Shown here: positions 16,575-25,821 of the stretch, piece by piece
How the letters are laid out: each line of letters begins with the position of its first letter
How positions within the stretch are numbered: position 1 is the first letter of the stretch
Assembly (NCBI GenBank): GCA_030538235.1
Contig: JAUNUJ010000002.1
Location: forward strand, 1-64,000
Length of the DNA stretch: 64,000 bases
Origin: Alcaligenaceae bacterium
Lineage (GTDB): Bacteria > Pseudomonadota > Gammaproteobacteria > Burkholderiales > Burkholderiaceae_B
Reading direction: 5' to 3'
Program-made: the position numbers and the translations under genes
The notes under the pieces: generated by a model
What the model was told of the DNA's origin: nothing
Seen by the model: the letters and a program-made list of their open reading frames with translations, nothing else
Databases searched by the model: none

Positions 16575-17339
16575 CTAACTCAACATACCACCATCAATAC
16601 GGAACTGCGAACCGGTCACAAAGCTGGATTTATCGCTGGCCAAGTACAACACCATATTGGCAATATCTTCAGCCTCTGCATAACGCCCCAGAGGAATACC
16701 TTTGGCAATATCCTCTTGTGAAACGCCGGAACCCTGTTCTAGAGAGCGCATCATCTGCGTATTAACCGGCGATGGGTGAATTGAATTTACGCGCACTTGA
16801 TAAGCTGCCGCTTCATTAGCCACCACACGGGTCAGACCATGTACAGCGAATTTGGAGGTGACATAAGGAGACACCGGCATAGGTCCGGAAACTAGACCAC
16901 CAATCGATGAGGAGTTAATCACACTACCCGATTTTTGGGCGTACATCACCGGTAACACGTACTTCAAACCCAACCAACTGCCGCGCACATTAATCGCCAT
17001 CACACGATCGAAGTCTTCAACGCTCTGCTCAACGATTGGTGCAACCTTGCCCTCGATACCGGCATTATTAAAAAACACATCAATGGTACCAAAGGCCGCA
17101 ACGGTCTCATTCACATAACGCTTAACGTCGTCTTCTTTGGAAACGTCAGCCACAATCGCAATCAAACGATCGGAATCAGCACCTAAATCGGCGGTTGTCT
17201 TAGCTAGTGCATCGGCAGAAATATCCACAATGACTACCTTACAACCTTCAGCTAAAAAGGCTTTGGCAGCCTCTGCACCTAAACCGGCTGCACCACCGGT
17301 CACTAAAGCTACTTTATTTGCCAAGTCGGGGTAAGTCAT
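16575..17339 (-). CDS. Short-chain dehydrogenase/reductase
   Basis: A 254-residue classical SDR. The cofactor motif is TGGAAGLG (about residues 13-20), and the Asp after strand 2 (VVIVDIS) predicts NAD(H) preference. NNAG and the catalytic Ser-Tyr-Lys set (SSSIGG and Y-V-T-S-K) are present, and the C-terminal VTGSQFRIDGGM is typical. The start at 17339 is preferred over an in-frame GTG two codons upstream. The substrate cannot be read from sequence. Confidence 0.88.
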   Translation of the reverse strand: MTYPDLANKVALVTGGAAGLGAEAAKAFLAEGCKVVIVDISADALAKTTADLGADSDRLIAIVADVSKEDDVKRYVNETVAAFGTIDVFFNNAGIEGKVAPIVEQSVEDFDRVMAINVRGSWLGLKYVLPVMYAQKSGSVINSSSIGGLVSGPMPVSPYVTSKFAVHGLTRVVANEAAAYQVRVNSIHPSPVNTQMMRSLEQGSGVSQEDIAKGIPLGRYAEAEDIANMVLYLASDKSSFVTGSQFRIDGGMLS

Positions 17340-17584
17340 AAACACGTTTTTCCTAAAAAAAATTAATCCAACGCCGGACGCTCGCCATCTCAGTTTCGCT
17401 TGCTACATAAGCGCTATCGAAGCTTCTATCCATAGCAAATTATAAGCCTTACAAAAAACTTTCTCTAGGCAAGGATCAATTCAAAGCAGCTCAATCAGGG
17501 CAGATGCGTTTTTACCTTGAATCCACCGGTTTATTTGCTATATTAAAACCTCGACCGATTTAATAAGGCAATCGCCATCCTCAT

Positions 17585-18520
17585 ATGAGCTACCCCATCG
17601 ACAAAAAACTGGTTATTGCGATTTCATCTAGCGCCCTCTTTGACTTGAGCGATTCACATCAAGTTTTTTTAGAGAAAGGCATGGATGACTATCGTCGCCA
17701 TCAGGAACAGCACCTAGACACCCCTTTTGGTCAAGGGGTTGCCTTTCCCTTTATTCGGCGTTTCTTGAAAATCAATGAGGCATTTCCTGAAAAGCAACCA
17801 GTCGAGGTCGTGTTACTTTCACGCAATTCACCGGAAACCGGTTTACGAATTTTCCGTTCAATCGAGCACTATCAATTAAATATCAGCCGAGCAGCCTTTA
17901 TGGGTGGTAATTCGCCACACTCCTATCTTGAAGCTTTCAATGCCTCTTTATTCCTAAGCGCCAATGAAGGGGATGTACACAATGCCATTCGTGATGGTTT
18001 ACCGGCCGGTGTGGTGCTACCTAGTACAGCAGAAGACGACCCTAATGACTACGAACTGCGTGTCGCCTTTGACTTTGACGGAGTGATCGCCGACGATGAG
18101 GCGGAAAGTATTTATAAGCAATCGGGAGATTTAAATCAATTTATGGCGCATGAACGGGAAAAACAGCATATTCCACACAATCCCGGCCCTCTGGCTAAGC
18201 TGTTCCGCCGACTGGCCGCTTTGCAAGAATTAGAACGGCAAAAACTAATAGATAACCCGGATTATCAAAAAATAATACGTGTCGCCATTGTGACCGCGCG
18301 CAATGCCCCGGCCCATGAACGGGTCATTACCACGCTCAAAGATTGGGGTGTGTTTCTGGATGAAGCGTTTTTCCTGGGTGGGATGCAAAAAGCACGCGTC
18401 CTTCAGGTATTAAAACCACACCTATTTTTAGATGATCAATTACATCACTTGGATACTGCAGCCGGTGCTACGCCGATGGTGCATGTGCCTTTTGGTATTG
18501 CTAATCAACTAAAATCTTAG
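17585..18520 (+). CDS. Cytosolic 5'-nucleotidase of the cN-I (NT5C1) family
   Basis: A 311-residue protein matching the 5'-nucleotidase (PF06189) pattern. It has LSRNSPETGLR and FMGGNSPHSYLEAF in the N-terminal half, FDFDGVIADDEAE as the phosphatase nucleophile motif (about residue 160) and FLDDQ near the end. The family dephosphorylates nucleoside monophosphates in the cytoplasm. It has its own promoter region and no close operon partner. Specificity for AMP or IMP is not determined. Confidence 0.85.
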   Translation: MSYPIDKKLVIAISSSALFDLSDSHQVFLEKGMDDYRRHQEQHLDTPFGQGVAFPFIRRFLKINEAFPEKQPVEVVLLSRNSPETGLRIFRSIEHYQLNISRAAFMGGNSPHSYLEAFNASLFLSANEGDVHNAIRDGLPAGVVLPSTAEDDPNDYELRVAFDFDGVIADDEAESIYKQSGDLNQFMAHEREKQHIPHNPGPLAKLFRRLAALQELERQKLIDNPDYQKIIRVAIVTARNAPAHERVITTLKDWGVFLDEAFFLGGMQKARVLQVLKPHLFLDDQLHHLDTAAGATPMVHVPFGIANQLKS

Positions 18521-19444
18521 GTGTTTTTACGTTAAAAACTCATTTTAAAAATTAATAATTACTATATAGCGCATTGATGTCATCGAGCGATAGTATTTCG
18601 TGGATAGAAAGACGTTGATTGCTCCGGGTGATAGAGGAACTTGTTCCCGAAGCAACTCACAAGAAATACTTATTAGTTCGAACTGTAGGCAAGCGAAAAG
18701 TCAAACACCTTTTCGACCACAACAACACTAACTTATGCTTAATGGTTCAGCTTTCCATGCCAGTGAATTTTCTCGCTTGAGCAACAGGGCAGTTATCTCT
18801 TAGTTATCGATATCAACATATTGGTTGAAACTCTAGAGGATAAACAGTCGTGGTTGATGTTTTTGGTGGGAATAATTAATTATTATTCATGCAGGGTTAT
18901 CATTTAGCTACTTTATGATTGCTTTATTTTTTGATAAAAATACTTGTTCGCTGTGGCATGAATAGAAAGTGACCTTGCTAACTTAAGCTACACCCCATAT
19001 CCGAAGACTCTCGAGCCCATCCAAAATACCTTCGCATAGCCTAGCTCAGTCATTGTTTTACCTGATTCGAAAAACCACCTCACCGACTCAAGGATTTGAG
19101 CTCTTCGCAACAGTCCGCGTGCCTAGAATACGTCATTTCATCACTTCAATTGACGCTAAGCTTGGGACCCACGATAGACCCACGTTAAAACATAAATACT
19201 GAGATCTTTGCAATAACACAGCAAATTATTTTATATTCAAACTAATGCCTTTTTGTTAATCTCTTAAGAGTTAACCAATCAATTATCTCTCAATAATTTC
19301 TCGCTTTTTGGCCAAAATTTAATTAGCTAAACAGCCTTTTACAACTCGAAGTAACCCCCAAAGGTCGCTTTACAGGCGTCGAACTTTATGGGGATACTTC
19401 ATTGATTGACTCAAGGGTGTTCTGTCTACTTGGCAAGATCTTAG
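18521..19444. other. Gene-free stretch of about 0.9 kb
   Basis: No coding frame of normal character was found on either strand. Base composition is AT-rich with many stops in all frames. The only hint of past coding is the short minus-strand fragment at 18988-19122, listed separately. This is unusually long empty DNA for a compact chromosome and suggests a decayed insertion or lost genes. Confidence 0.5.
18988..19122 (-). pseudogene. Possible transposase OrfA remnant
   Basis: A 44-codon open stretch on the minus strand contains ILESVRWFFESGKTMTELGY. That resembles the IS150/IS3-type OrfA helix-turn-helix pattern (SGKT, ELGYPSR). There is a stop directly upstream and the frame ends shortly after. 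No inverted repeats were seen. The similarity is by eye and weak. Confidence 0.22.
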
Positions 19445-20860
19445 TTACTTATCTTGTGGCACAAGCCCTAAAGGATAGGGACTCGGCTCCATTTTCCGAG
19501 CAATGTCTTGAACCGCGGACTGTACCATTTCTTCAACTACCGGATGGTAAAAAGGCACTGCCAGTAGTTCATGGACTGTCATTTTCTGCGCAACGGCAAG
19601 CGCCAAGAATTGCGCAATGTGCTCAGCCCGAGTACCAATCATGCTGGCTCCCAGTAATTTACCATCGCTTTTATCAGCATAAATACGCAATATGCCTTTG
19701 CTACTCGAAAGGATACGGCTACGACCATCACTCTCAGTATAAGCAGCACCAATTAGAATTTGTGCCTCATCAAGGCTATCAAAACTTGCACCGACGCTGA
19801 TAATATCAGGCTGGGTAAAAGCAATGGCTAATGACGTTTTACGAGCAAAGGCTTGTTCGGTGTCGCGACTCGCATTAAAGCCTGCCATCGCCCCCTCAGC
19901 GGCAGCCTCATGCATCAAAGTGCGATAAGCATTGGCATCACCCACCAAATACACTGGATGATTGTCGATTTTCAAGGTGTTTTGGTCAAAACTTGGCATA
20001 CCCTTAGCATCCAATGCAAACCCTGCTTCCGCTAGATTAAGTTGGTCAATATTTGAGCGACGACCCAAGGCCACTAGCACCTTATCGACAGTTACATGAT
20101 GCTCACCACTGATTAACTGCACGCCCTGTTCGGCTTTTTCTAAGTTGGCCTCTTGCCCCAAATACATAGGGAAACTATCCACAAAGGCTTCATTAGCAAA
20201 TTTCGCTACCTCAGGGTCACGAATACCACCAACGGCATCTGCCATATCAGCACCAACCACTTTAACGCCTAGGCGATGCATAGCCAAACCCATTTCCAAA
20301 CCAATGGCCCCTAAACCCAAGACGCCCAAGCGTTCGGGTAACTCTTCTAGTTCAAACAACTCATCTGTGGTAATCAAAAAGTCTTTAAACTCACTTAAAA
20401 AGCCGGGAACCACAGGACGAGAACCAACCGCGATAATGACGGATTTAGCTTTAATGCGTTGTGTACTCTCTTCACCCGTCACCTCAATTACGGTAGGCTC
20501 GATAAATTTCGCTTGACCCATGATCAAATGGTCACCAGCTGCTTTTTTAGCATTATTTGCCGCACCACCGGCAAAACCATCACGCATCTCACGAACTTTC
20601 GCCCAAGCCGATTTGCGATCAATCTCTAGTTTTTGCGTACTGGAAATACCATAGTTTTTTTGCTCCTCGCGCATCGACCAAAGCTCGGCAGCGTGGAGAG
20701 CGACCTTTGAGGGCATGCAACCCACACGCGCACAAGTGGTTCCCAACGGCCCTCGATCAATTAGCACAAAACTTTTGTCAGCACGCTTGACCTCTCGTAA
20801 TGCATATAGGCCGGCACTACCGGCACCGATAATGGCAACATCAACTTGGCGTTCTTTCAT
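19445..20860 (-). CDS. Dihydrolipoamide dehydrogenase-like flavoprotein
   Basis: A 471-residue FAD/NAD pyridine nucleotide-disulphide oxidoreductase. The FAD motif is GAGSAGLYA near the N-terminus, the redox disulphide is C-A-R-V-G-C in TTCARVGCMPSK, and the NAD-binding motif is GLGAIGLEMG. The catalytic base region is HPVVEE rather than the usual HPTxSE; His and the following Glu are kept. It is a stand-alone gene without E1/E2 subunits. The start at 20860 is preferred over an upstream ATG because GAGG precedes it. A 42-base palindrome lies 20 bases upstream. Confidence 0.85.
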   Translation of the reverse strand: MKERQVDVAIIGAGSAGLYALREVKRADKSFVLIDRGPLGTTCARVGCMPSKVALHAAELWSMREEQKNYGISSTQKLEIDRKSAWAKVREMRDGFAGGAANNAKKAAGDHLIMGQAKFIEPTVIEVTGEESTQRIKAKSVIIAVGSRPVVPGFLSEFKDFLITTDELFELEELPERLGVLGLGAIGLEMGLAMHRLGVKVVGADMADAVGGIRDPEVAKFANEAFVDSFPMYLGQEANLEKAEQGVQLISGEHHVTVDKVLVALGRRSNIDQLNLAEAGFALDAKGMPSFDQNTLKIDNHPVYLVGDANAYRTLMHEAAAEGAMAGFNASRDTEQAFARKTSLAIAFTQPDIISVGASFDSLDEAQILIGAAYTESDGRSRILSSSKGILRIYADKSDGKLLGASMIGTRAEHIAQFLALAVAQKMTVHELLAVPFYHPVVEEMVQSAVQDIARKMEPSPYPLGLVPQDK

Positions 20861-20879
20861 GATTAACCTCATTGTTTAT

Positions 20880-20921
20880 TTATGTGTTATATATTAGCTA
20901 CTACTAATGTATAACACATAA
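20880..20921. promoter_or_regulatory. Large palindrome upstream of the lipoamide dehydrogenase-like gene
   Basis: Arms TTATGTGTTATATATTAG and CTAATGTATAACACATAA match over 18 bp with a single mismatch around a 6-base spacer. There is no T-run, so it is not a normal terminator. Position just before the start codon suggests an operator or a 5' hairpin. Confidence 0.6.
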
Positions 20922-20968
20922 TAGATTCTTCTCCAACACAAGATTGCTACAAAAGTTGAAGATTTACT

Positions 20969-21481
20969 TTAAACCTCAAACGCCTGTACCACAATATTAA
21001 TCACTTCTTGCGGATCGTTGACCTGACAGCCATGAAAGATTAAAGACTTACCACCTGCTTTCAAAAAGGGATCGACACTTTTGCTGCGGTCATCTAATAA
21101 CAAAGCCTTTTCATAAGCATAACGAGCTTTGTGTTCACTTTTATTAACAAAATTACTGACAATATCATTGCTCACATGCTCCGCTAACCAAGCTTGCTTT
21201 TGCTTAATCACGCGCTCCGGGTAGAGTTCACCGACTGAGCTAAGTATCTCAACTTGATAGCCTAGCTTTTTCAACTGTTTCAGTGCAGTGATGACTTTGG
21301 TAAAGGGTCGAAGCTCTCGATAAAATCGGCCATTACCGTCAATCTCCATTCGATAAATATCTTGTTCTTTTCTAGTGAGCGCATTGTATTCACTATAGGC
21401 AATCGTCGGAAATAGCGCTTCAAAGCCACTAACCCAATCGGCCAAAACCCCATCCATATCAAAATACACTGTCTTAATCAC
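20969..21481 (-). CDS. HAD-family 5'(3')-deoxyribonucleotidase-like phosphatase
   Basis: A 170-residue HAD hydrolase from the GTG at 21481. A longer in-frame start would run through the terminator of the upstream gene, and GGGA precedes this GTG. The nucleophile motif is VYFDMDGVLADW at residues 4-15, ILSSVGE supplies motif II, and the acidic LLLDDRSKSV is motif IV. The NT5C-like family dephosphorylates deoxyribonucleotides or related small substrates. It probably has its own promoter. Confidence 0.78.
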   Translation of the reverse strand: MIKTVYFDMDGVLADWVSGFEALFPTIAYSEYNALTRKEQDIYRMEIDGNGRFYRELRPFTKVITALKQLKKLGYQVEILSSVGELYPERVIKQKQAWLAEHVSNDIVSNFVNKSEHKARYAYEKALLLDDRSKSVDPFLKAGGKSLIFHGCQVNDPQEVINIVVQAFEV

Positions 21482-21542
21482 AAAAAATCCCTTTTTAAAA
21501 CTGCTTATGAGTTTCAATTCTAGTCTATTGATCGCAGGCATT

Positions 21543-21571
21543 AAAAAAGGGACGTTTCGCAACGCCCCCTT
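21543..21571 (-). terminator. Rho-independent terminator of the acyl-CoA synthetase gene
   Basis: On the minus strand GGGGCGTT-GCGA-AACGTCCC is followed by six T residues, 37 bases past the synthetase stop. Confidence 0.85.
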
Positions 21572-21607
21572 GACTCTCTAGATACTAAAAAGCTCTAACG
21601 CCACAGA

Positions 21608-23293
21608 CTAAGAATTATCCTTAGTCGCTTCAAGCTCTTCGATCATCATTTCACGAATTTTGAACTTCTGAATCTTACCACTGGCAGTCATCGGGAATTC
21701 GCTGGCAAATCGGATGTAGCGCGGGATCTTTTGACGAGAGATCTGACCCTCACAATACTCACGCAATTCTTTTTCACCTAAATTGACGCCGTCTTTGAGC
21801 ATCACCCAGGCACATAGCTCTTCACCATAAATACTATCCGGCACGCCAACCACTTGAACGTCCTGAATGCTCGGGTGGCTGTAAAAGAACTCCTCAATCT
21901 CACGTGGGAAAAGGTTTTCACCACCACGAATCACGAGATCTTTAATGCGACCAACGATATTGCAATAACCATCCTCGTCCATCACCGCCAAATCACCGGT
22001 GTGCATCCAACGCGCTTTATCAATCACCTCAGCAGTTAAATCAGGCTCTCCCCAATAACCCTGCATAACCGAGTAACCGCGGGTACAAAGCTCACCGGAC
22101 ACGCCACGCGGCACGATGCGACCCATATCATCAATGATTTTCACTTCCACATGTGGGTGAATACGGCCGACGGTACTGACACGCTTATCTAATGGATCAT
22201 CCACATCAGACTGCATGCTCACCGGCGAAGTTTCAGTCATGCCATAGCAAATGGTCACTTCGCTCATGTTCATCTTATCAACAACACGACGCATGACTTC
22301 CATCGGACAAACGGAACCGGCCATCACACCGGTACGTAAAGTGCTTAAATCAAACGAATCAAACTCAGGATGCTCCAACAGGGCAATAAACATGGTTGGC
22401 ACACCATAAGCGGCAGTACACTTTTCTTCGGTAATCACCTTTAGATTATCGGTCGGATTAAACACCGGACCATGATAGATCATCGCCGCACCGTGAGAGG
22501 TACAAGCCAGATTACCAATCACCATACCAAAACAGTGAAATAAGGGCACCGCGATGGACACTCTATCAGCAGATGTTAACTTGATTTTCTCACCGATAAA
22601 AAAGCCATTATTTAAAATATTATGGTGAGTTAAGGTCGTGCCTTTGGGAGAACCGGTGGTACCGGAAGTAAATTGAATATTGATCGGATCATCAAACTGC
22701 AGCTCGTCACCCAAGGCCTGTAACTCTGCCAATTCCTCAGCAGTGGGCTCAGCCAATAGGGCTTTGTAATTCAACATACCCGCGCTAGGATCGTCCTCTA
22801 ACTTAATCACATAGCGTAAGCTAGGTACTTTTTCAGCGCGCAGCTCACCAATTGTCGAGTCTTTAAGTTCAGGAGTCACATCGTAAACCATCGACTCGTA
22901 GTCGCTGTCCTTAAAAGAAGAAATCAGCACTAAACCGGCACAACCCACTTTATTTAATGAATACTCCAACTCAGTACGGCGGTACGAAGGATTCATGGTA
23001 ACCAGAATAATACCGGCTTTAGCTGTGGCATATTGAATCACTGTCCACTCAGCACAGTTGGTTGCCCATAAACCTAGACGGTCGCCTTTACGAAAACCAA
23101 GACGACGCAGACTGCAAGCGACACGATCTACCTGATCACGCAATTCACGGTAGGTATAGCGAATGCCCTGATGACGTGAGACTAAGGCTAAATCATCACC
23201 GTATTTCTCTGTTGCCTGATCAAAGTTTTGACCAATAGTCTGACCTAATAGTGGCGTATCAACTGCTCCGTGTACATAGCTCAATAAAGTCAT
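21608..23293 (-). CDS. AMP-dependent fatty-acyl-CoA synthetase family protein
   Basis: A 561-residue ANL-superfamily ligase. The AMP-binding P-loop is [16 protein letters not shown], the adenine motif is [11 protein letters not shown], the hinge has [12 protein letters not shown], and the C-terminal catalytic Lys is in [13 protein letters not shown]. The length and pattern suit medium- or long-chain acyl-CoA ligases. It activates a carboxylic acid through an acyl-AMP to the CoA thioester. Single gene with its own terminator; substrate chain length is unresolved. Confidence 0.88.
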   Translation of the reverse strand: MTLLSYVHGAVDTPLLGQTIGQNFDQATEKYGDDLALVSRHQGIRYTYRELRDQVDRVACSLRRLGFRKGDRLGLWATNCAEWTVIQYATAKAGIILVTMNPSYRRTELEYSLNKVGCAGLVLISSFKDSDYESMVYDVTPELKDSTIGELRAEKVPSLRYVIKLEDDPSAGMLNYKALLAEPTAEELAELQALGDELQFDDPINIQFTSGTTGSPKGTTLTHHNILNNGFFIGEKIKLTSADRVSIAVPLFHCFGMVIGNLACTSHGAAMIYHGPVFNPTDNLKVITEEKCTAAYGVPTMFIALLEHPEFDSFDLSTLRTGVMAGSVCPMEVMRRVVDKMNMSEVTICYGMTETSPVSMQSDVDDPLDKRVSTVGRIHPHVEVKIIDDMGRIVPRGVSGELCTRGYSVMQGYWGEPDLTAEVIDKARWMHTGDLAVMDEDGYCNIVGRIKDLVIRGGENLFPREIEEFFYSHPSIQDVQVVGVPDSIYGEELCAWVMLKDGVNLGEKELREYCEGQISRQKIPRYIRFASEFPMTASGKIQKFKIREMMIEELEATKDNS

Positions 23294-23632
23294 GTGTCTC
23301 CCCTAAATGAATTTCTGTAGGTTTCAATTATTAAACAATATCGTGTTTGACGATAACGCTAGCAATATAATAATCGATAATCAAGTCTTATATAAGACCT
23401 AAGGTGACATTTGGAGCTAAAAATGAACCAAAAGATGAGTTAAAACAAAGTATTAGAATAAATTTATACCGTCTATCCACTTAACGTAACGTCAAGTTTT
23501 GCAAAAAACCAGTGTCAGCTTAGGCTCTTAAAATCGCTCCAAAACATGCTAGGATTAAAATAGCTAAATGAGTTTCTGAGCAAAATCTCATGTATCGAAA
23601 CACGCTATTTTTTAATTAAGAGAATTTATATT
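23294..23632. other. Divergent intergenic region before the ArsC-like gene
   Basis: No gene. It must contain the leftward synthetase promoter and the rightward arsC promoter. ATAGC...GCTATTTTTT with an internal ATGAG...CTCAT pair (about 23561-23613) could form a nested hairpin with a T-run just before the arsC start, hinting at attenuation. Confidence 0.35.
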
Positions 23633-24001
23633 ATGAGCCATATCACGATTTACCATAACCCTCGTTGCGGCACATCGCGCAACACTCTCGAATTAATCAA
23701 AAACACCGGTCAGGATGTCGAGATTATCGAATACCTCAAAACACCACCAAGCAAAGAGGTACTACAAAAACTAGTGCAGGACTCGGGACTAGCCATTCGC
23801 GACTTTATGCGCCAAAAAGAAGCCATTTATCAAGAAAATGACTTAAATAACGCCAAATGGTCAGATGACGAGTTACTTGATTGGATGGTTAAGGAGCCGA
23901 TTCTGATGAATCGCCCGGTGGTAGTAACAGCTAATGGCACGCGCCTTTGTCGTCCTAAAGAGGTGCTATTTGAAATTTTGCCTGAAGCGCAAGTTGAGTA
24001 A
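23633..24001 (+). CDS. arsC: Arsenate reductase, glutaredoxin-coupled ArsC family
   Basis: A 122-residue thioredoxin-fold protein. The catalytic Cys is in HNPRCGTSRNTL (about residue 12), and the arsenate-binding arginines are in RDFMRQKE and in NRPVVVT...RLCRPKE. It reduces arsenate to arsenite with glutathione and glutaredoxin. No arsB or arsR gene is nearby, so it may be a housekeeping copy. YffB-like relatives look similar, but the triad of Arg residues supports ArsC. It converges with the HNH gene. Confidence 0.87.
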   Translation: MSHITIYHNPRCGTSRNTLELIKNTGQDVEIIEYLKTPPSKEVLQKLVQDSGLAIRDFMRQKEAIYQENDLNNAKWSDDELLDWMVKEPILMNRPVVVTANGTRLCRPKEVLFEILPEAQVE

Positions 24002-24032
24002 TCCAATCCTCTTAGCACAGTAATATATCAAA

Positions 24033-25058
24033 TCAAAAAATGGCACTACCCCTAGGGGTTGGTTGCCATTTTTGATGTGCACCCATATGTAAGGTGGCAC
24101 AGTTATAGGCATCTTGAAGGAATTTTCTCCTGTCCTTTTCCTGAAAACCAGTTTGGCTAATTAAAGTTTCTCGCAAGGGGTGGTGACTCGTTATCAGGTA
24201 TTCATTGCGATGATGTAAACGCTCTAACAAGTCAACCGAAGGTAACTGATCAAATTTGCCTCTGACGCCGCGATTGCATTCAGGGCAAGATAAGACTAGA
24301 TTAGCCACGCCATTGACAGGTTTTTGATTATCACACTCTCGTAATTTATGAGGAAAAAAGTGATCCACATCAGCCGACAGCTCAAAGCAATCCGCAATAG
24401 TGATGGGTGCATAACAATAAAAACAACGACTTTTCTGATAGCCATTAAGAGCAGCTCTAGCTGATGTCACATTCACTCGCCTAATCTTGTTATCTGCAAT
24501 CAAAATTCCATGATCATCGTGTTGAATTTGAACTAACTGCTTTGGCAAACTCATGCCCCAAGCAGTTTCAACCAATCGCCATCTAGCTTCAGTTTCATCA
24601 ATCAAATCTTGAGCATGCTGCGGTTCAAATAACTGATATATCTCATCGGTCAAAATAATACCTTGTTGAGTTTTACGTGCATCCTCAAAAAAGCGCTTGG
24701 GAATCTCGCTATTATGTACATTATGAAAAGCATCAATCACATTGTTAAAACCCGATTGCACGGTTGTTTCAATTAGATCAGCTTGTGTTAGAGCGCCAGC
24801 ATTATAAGCACGACAAGTATCTAAAAATTTACTCGAAGCTGAAGTTGACTGTTTATTCGACAACTTCAAATGCTCACAAATATGTCGACTAAATGGCTCA
24901 GCCAATTGAGCCAAAGTCACTAAGGTATTGCCCAGATCCTTTACCTCATAAAGAGATTTAGCTAAGGCAAATTTATAAGACGCGACATTACGACCAAACA
25001 AAATAATGGCACGCCAATAATTTTCTAGTGATGGTTCTATTTCATAAAACTGGGACAT
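24033..25058 (-). CDS. HNH endonuclease-domain protein
   Basis: A 341-residue protein. The N-terminal 200 residues are helical and unrecognised. A zinc-finger HNH module follows: C212-x2-C215, D230-V-D232-H233 as the catalytic strand, N253 and C258-x2-C261. The C-terminal 75 residues are basic. This is a metal-dependent nuclease fold of the kind found in defence and mobile elements. It lies 16 bases downstream of a small SAM methyltransferase in the same direction, so the two are probably co-transcribed. Confidence 0.8.
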   Translation of the reverse strand: MSQFYEIEPSLENYWRAIILFGRNVASYKFALAKSLYEVKDLGNTLVTLAQLAEPFSRHICEHLKLSNKQSTSASSKFLDTCRAYNAGALTQADLIETTVQSGFNNVIDAFHNVHNSEIPKRFFEDARKTQQGIILTDEIYQLFEPQHAQDLIDETEARWRLVETAWGMSLPKQLVQIQHDDHGILIADNKIRRVNVTSARAALNGYQKSRCFYCYAPITIADCFELSADVDHFFPHKLRECDNQKPVNGVANLVLSCPECNRGVRGKFDQLPSVDLLERLHHRNEYLITSHHPLRETLISQTGFQEKDRRKFLQDAYNCATLHMGAHQKWQPTPRGSAIF

Positions 25059-25074
25059 AAGATGTTTCTATCCG

Positions 25075-25659
25075 TTATTGTGTTTTTTTGAGCAAGAGAT
25101 TTAACCACTCTTCTTGGCGATCAGGACGTTGATCCATCGTGATCCATTGCTTTAACAGTGAAGCATTTGCTAATTTCTCTAGTATTTCTTGGGCCTGCTG
25201 CTCATTTAAGTCAGTAAAGCAACGGCCATCTTTTTCTCTATCGCTGTCGCCATATTTAAATGACATGTAGATCACGCCATTCGTTTTGGTTGCTCTCAAC
25301 ATTTTATTGAGCACTTCAATTAATCGTTCGCGCTCGCAATGAAGCAGTGAAGCACATGCCCAAATACCGTCGTAAACTTCGATTTCATCCAGTTCATAGA
25401 AACTTTGATGCCTAACCTGGATACCGGTGCGTTCTGTAGCCTGCTTAACCAATGCTTCGGAATAATCGATGGCTTCAACGTGATAGCCTTTATTCTTGAA
25501 AGCCAGACTATCTCGACCTGAGCCACAACCCAAATCCAATATACGAGCAGGAAATGGCAATCGCTCTAGAAACGGTAGGTACAAGTTTTCCATATCTACG
25601 TCAAACGTAGACTCCGCAAAATCTACTGCATGCTTGTTGTAATAATCTATTGTTTTCAT
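25075..25659 (-). CDS. Class I SAM-dependent methyltransferase paired with the HNH nuclease
   Basis: A 194-residue methyltransferase. Motif I is ILDLGCGSGRDSLAF (about 40-54), the acidic loop is AIDYSEALV, and WACASLLHC occupies the motif IV region. That lacks the NPPY or DPPY motif of DNA amino-methyltransferases. A small-molecule or protein substrate is therefore more likely than DNA. Co-orientation with the HNH gene 16 bases downstream suggests a functional pair. Alone, it would be an ordinary UbiE/TehB-like enzyme. Confidence 0.78.
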   Translation of the reverse strand: MKTIDYYNKHAVDFAESTFDVDMENLYLPFLERLPFPARILDLGCGSGRDSLAFKNKGYHVEAIDYSEALVKQATERTGIQVRHQSFYELDEIEVYDGIWACASLLHCERERLIEVLNKMLRATKTNGVIYMSFKYGDSDREKDGRCFTDLNEQQAQEILEKLANASLLKQWITMDQRPDRQEEWLNLLLKKTQ

Positions 25660-25821
25660 TGTTCTACGTACACATGTTGCAATTTAACTAGTCTACTAAA
25701 ATTAGTGACTAAGAAGTAGCAATTAGCATAAACAGGAGCCATTCATTGCCTGTAGGTCTGTCCTAATACTTAAAGAATCAAGAATCAGGCATAATGAGCA
25801 AAACAATGGCGGGAGTTTATT

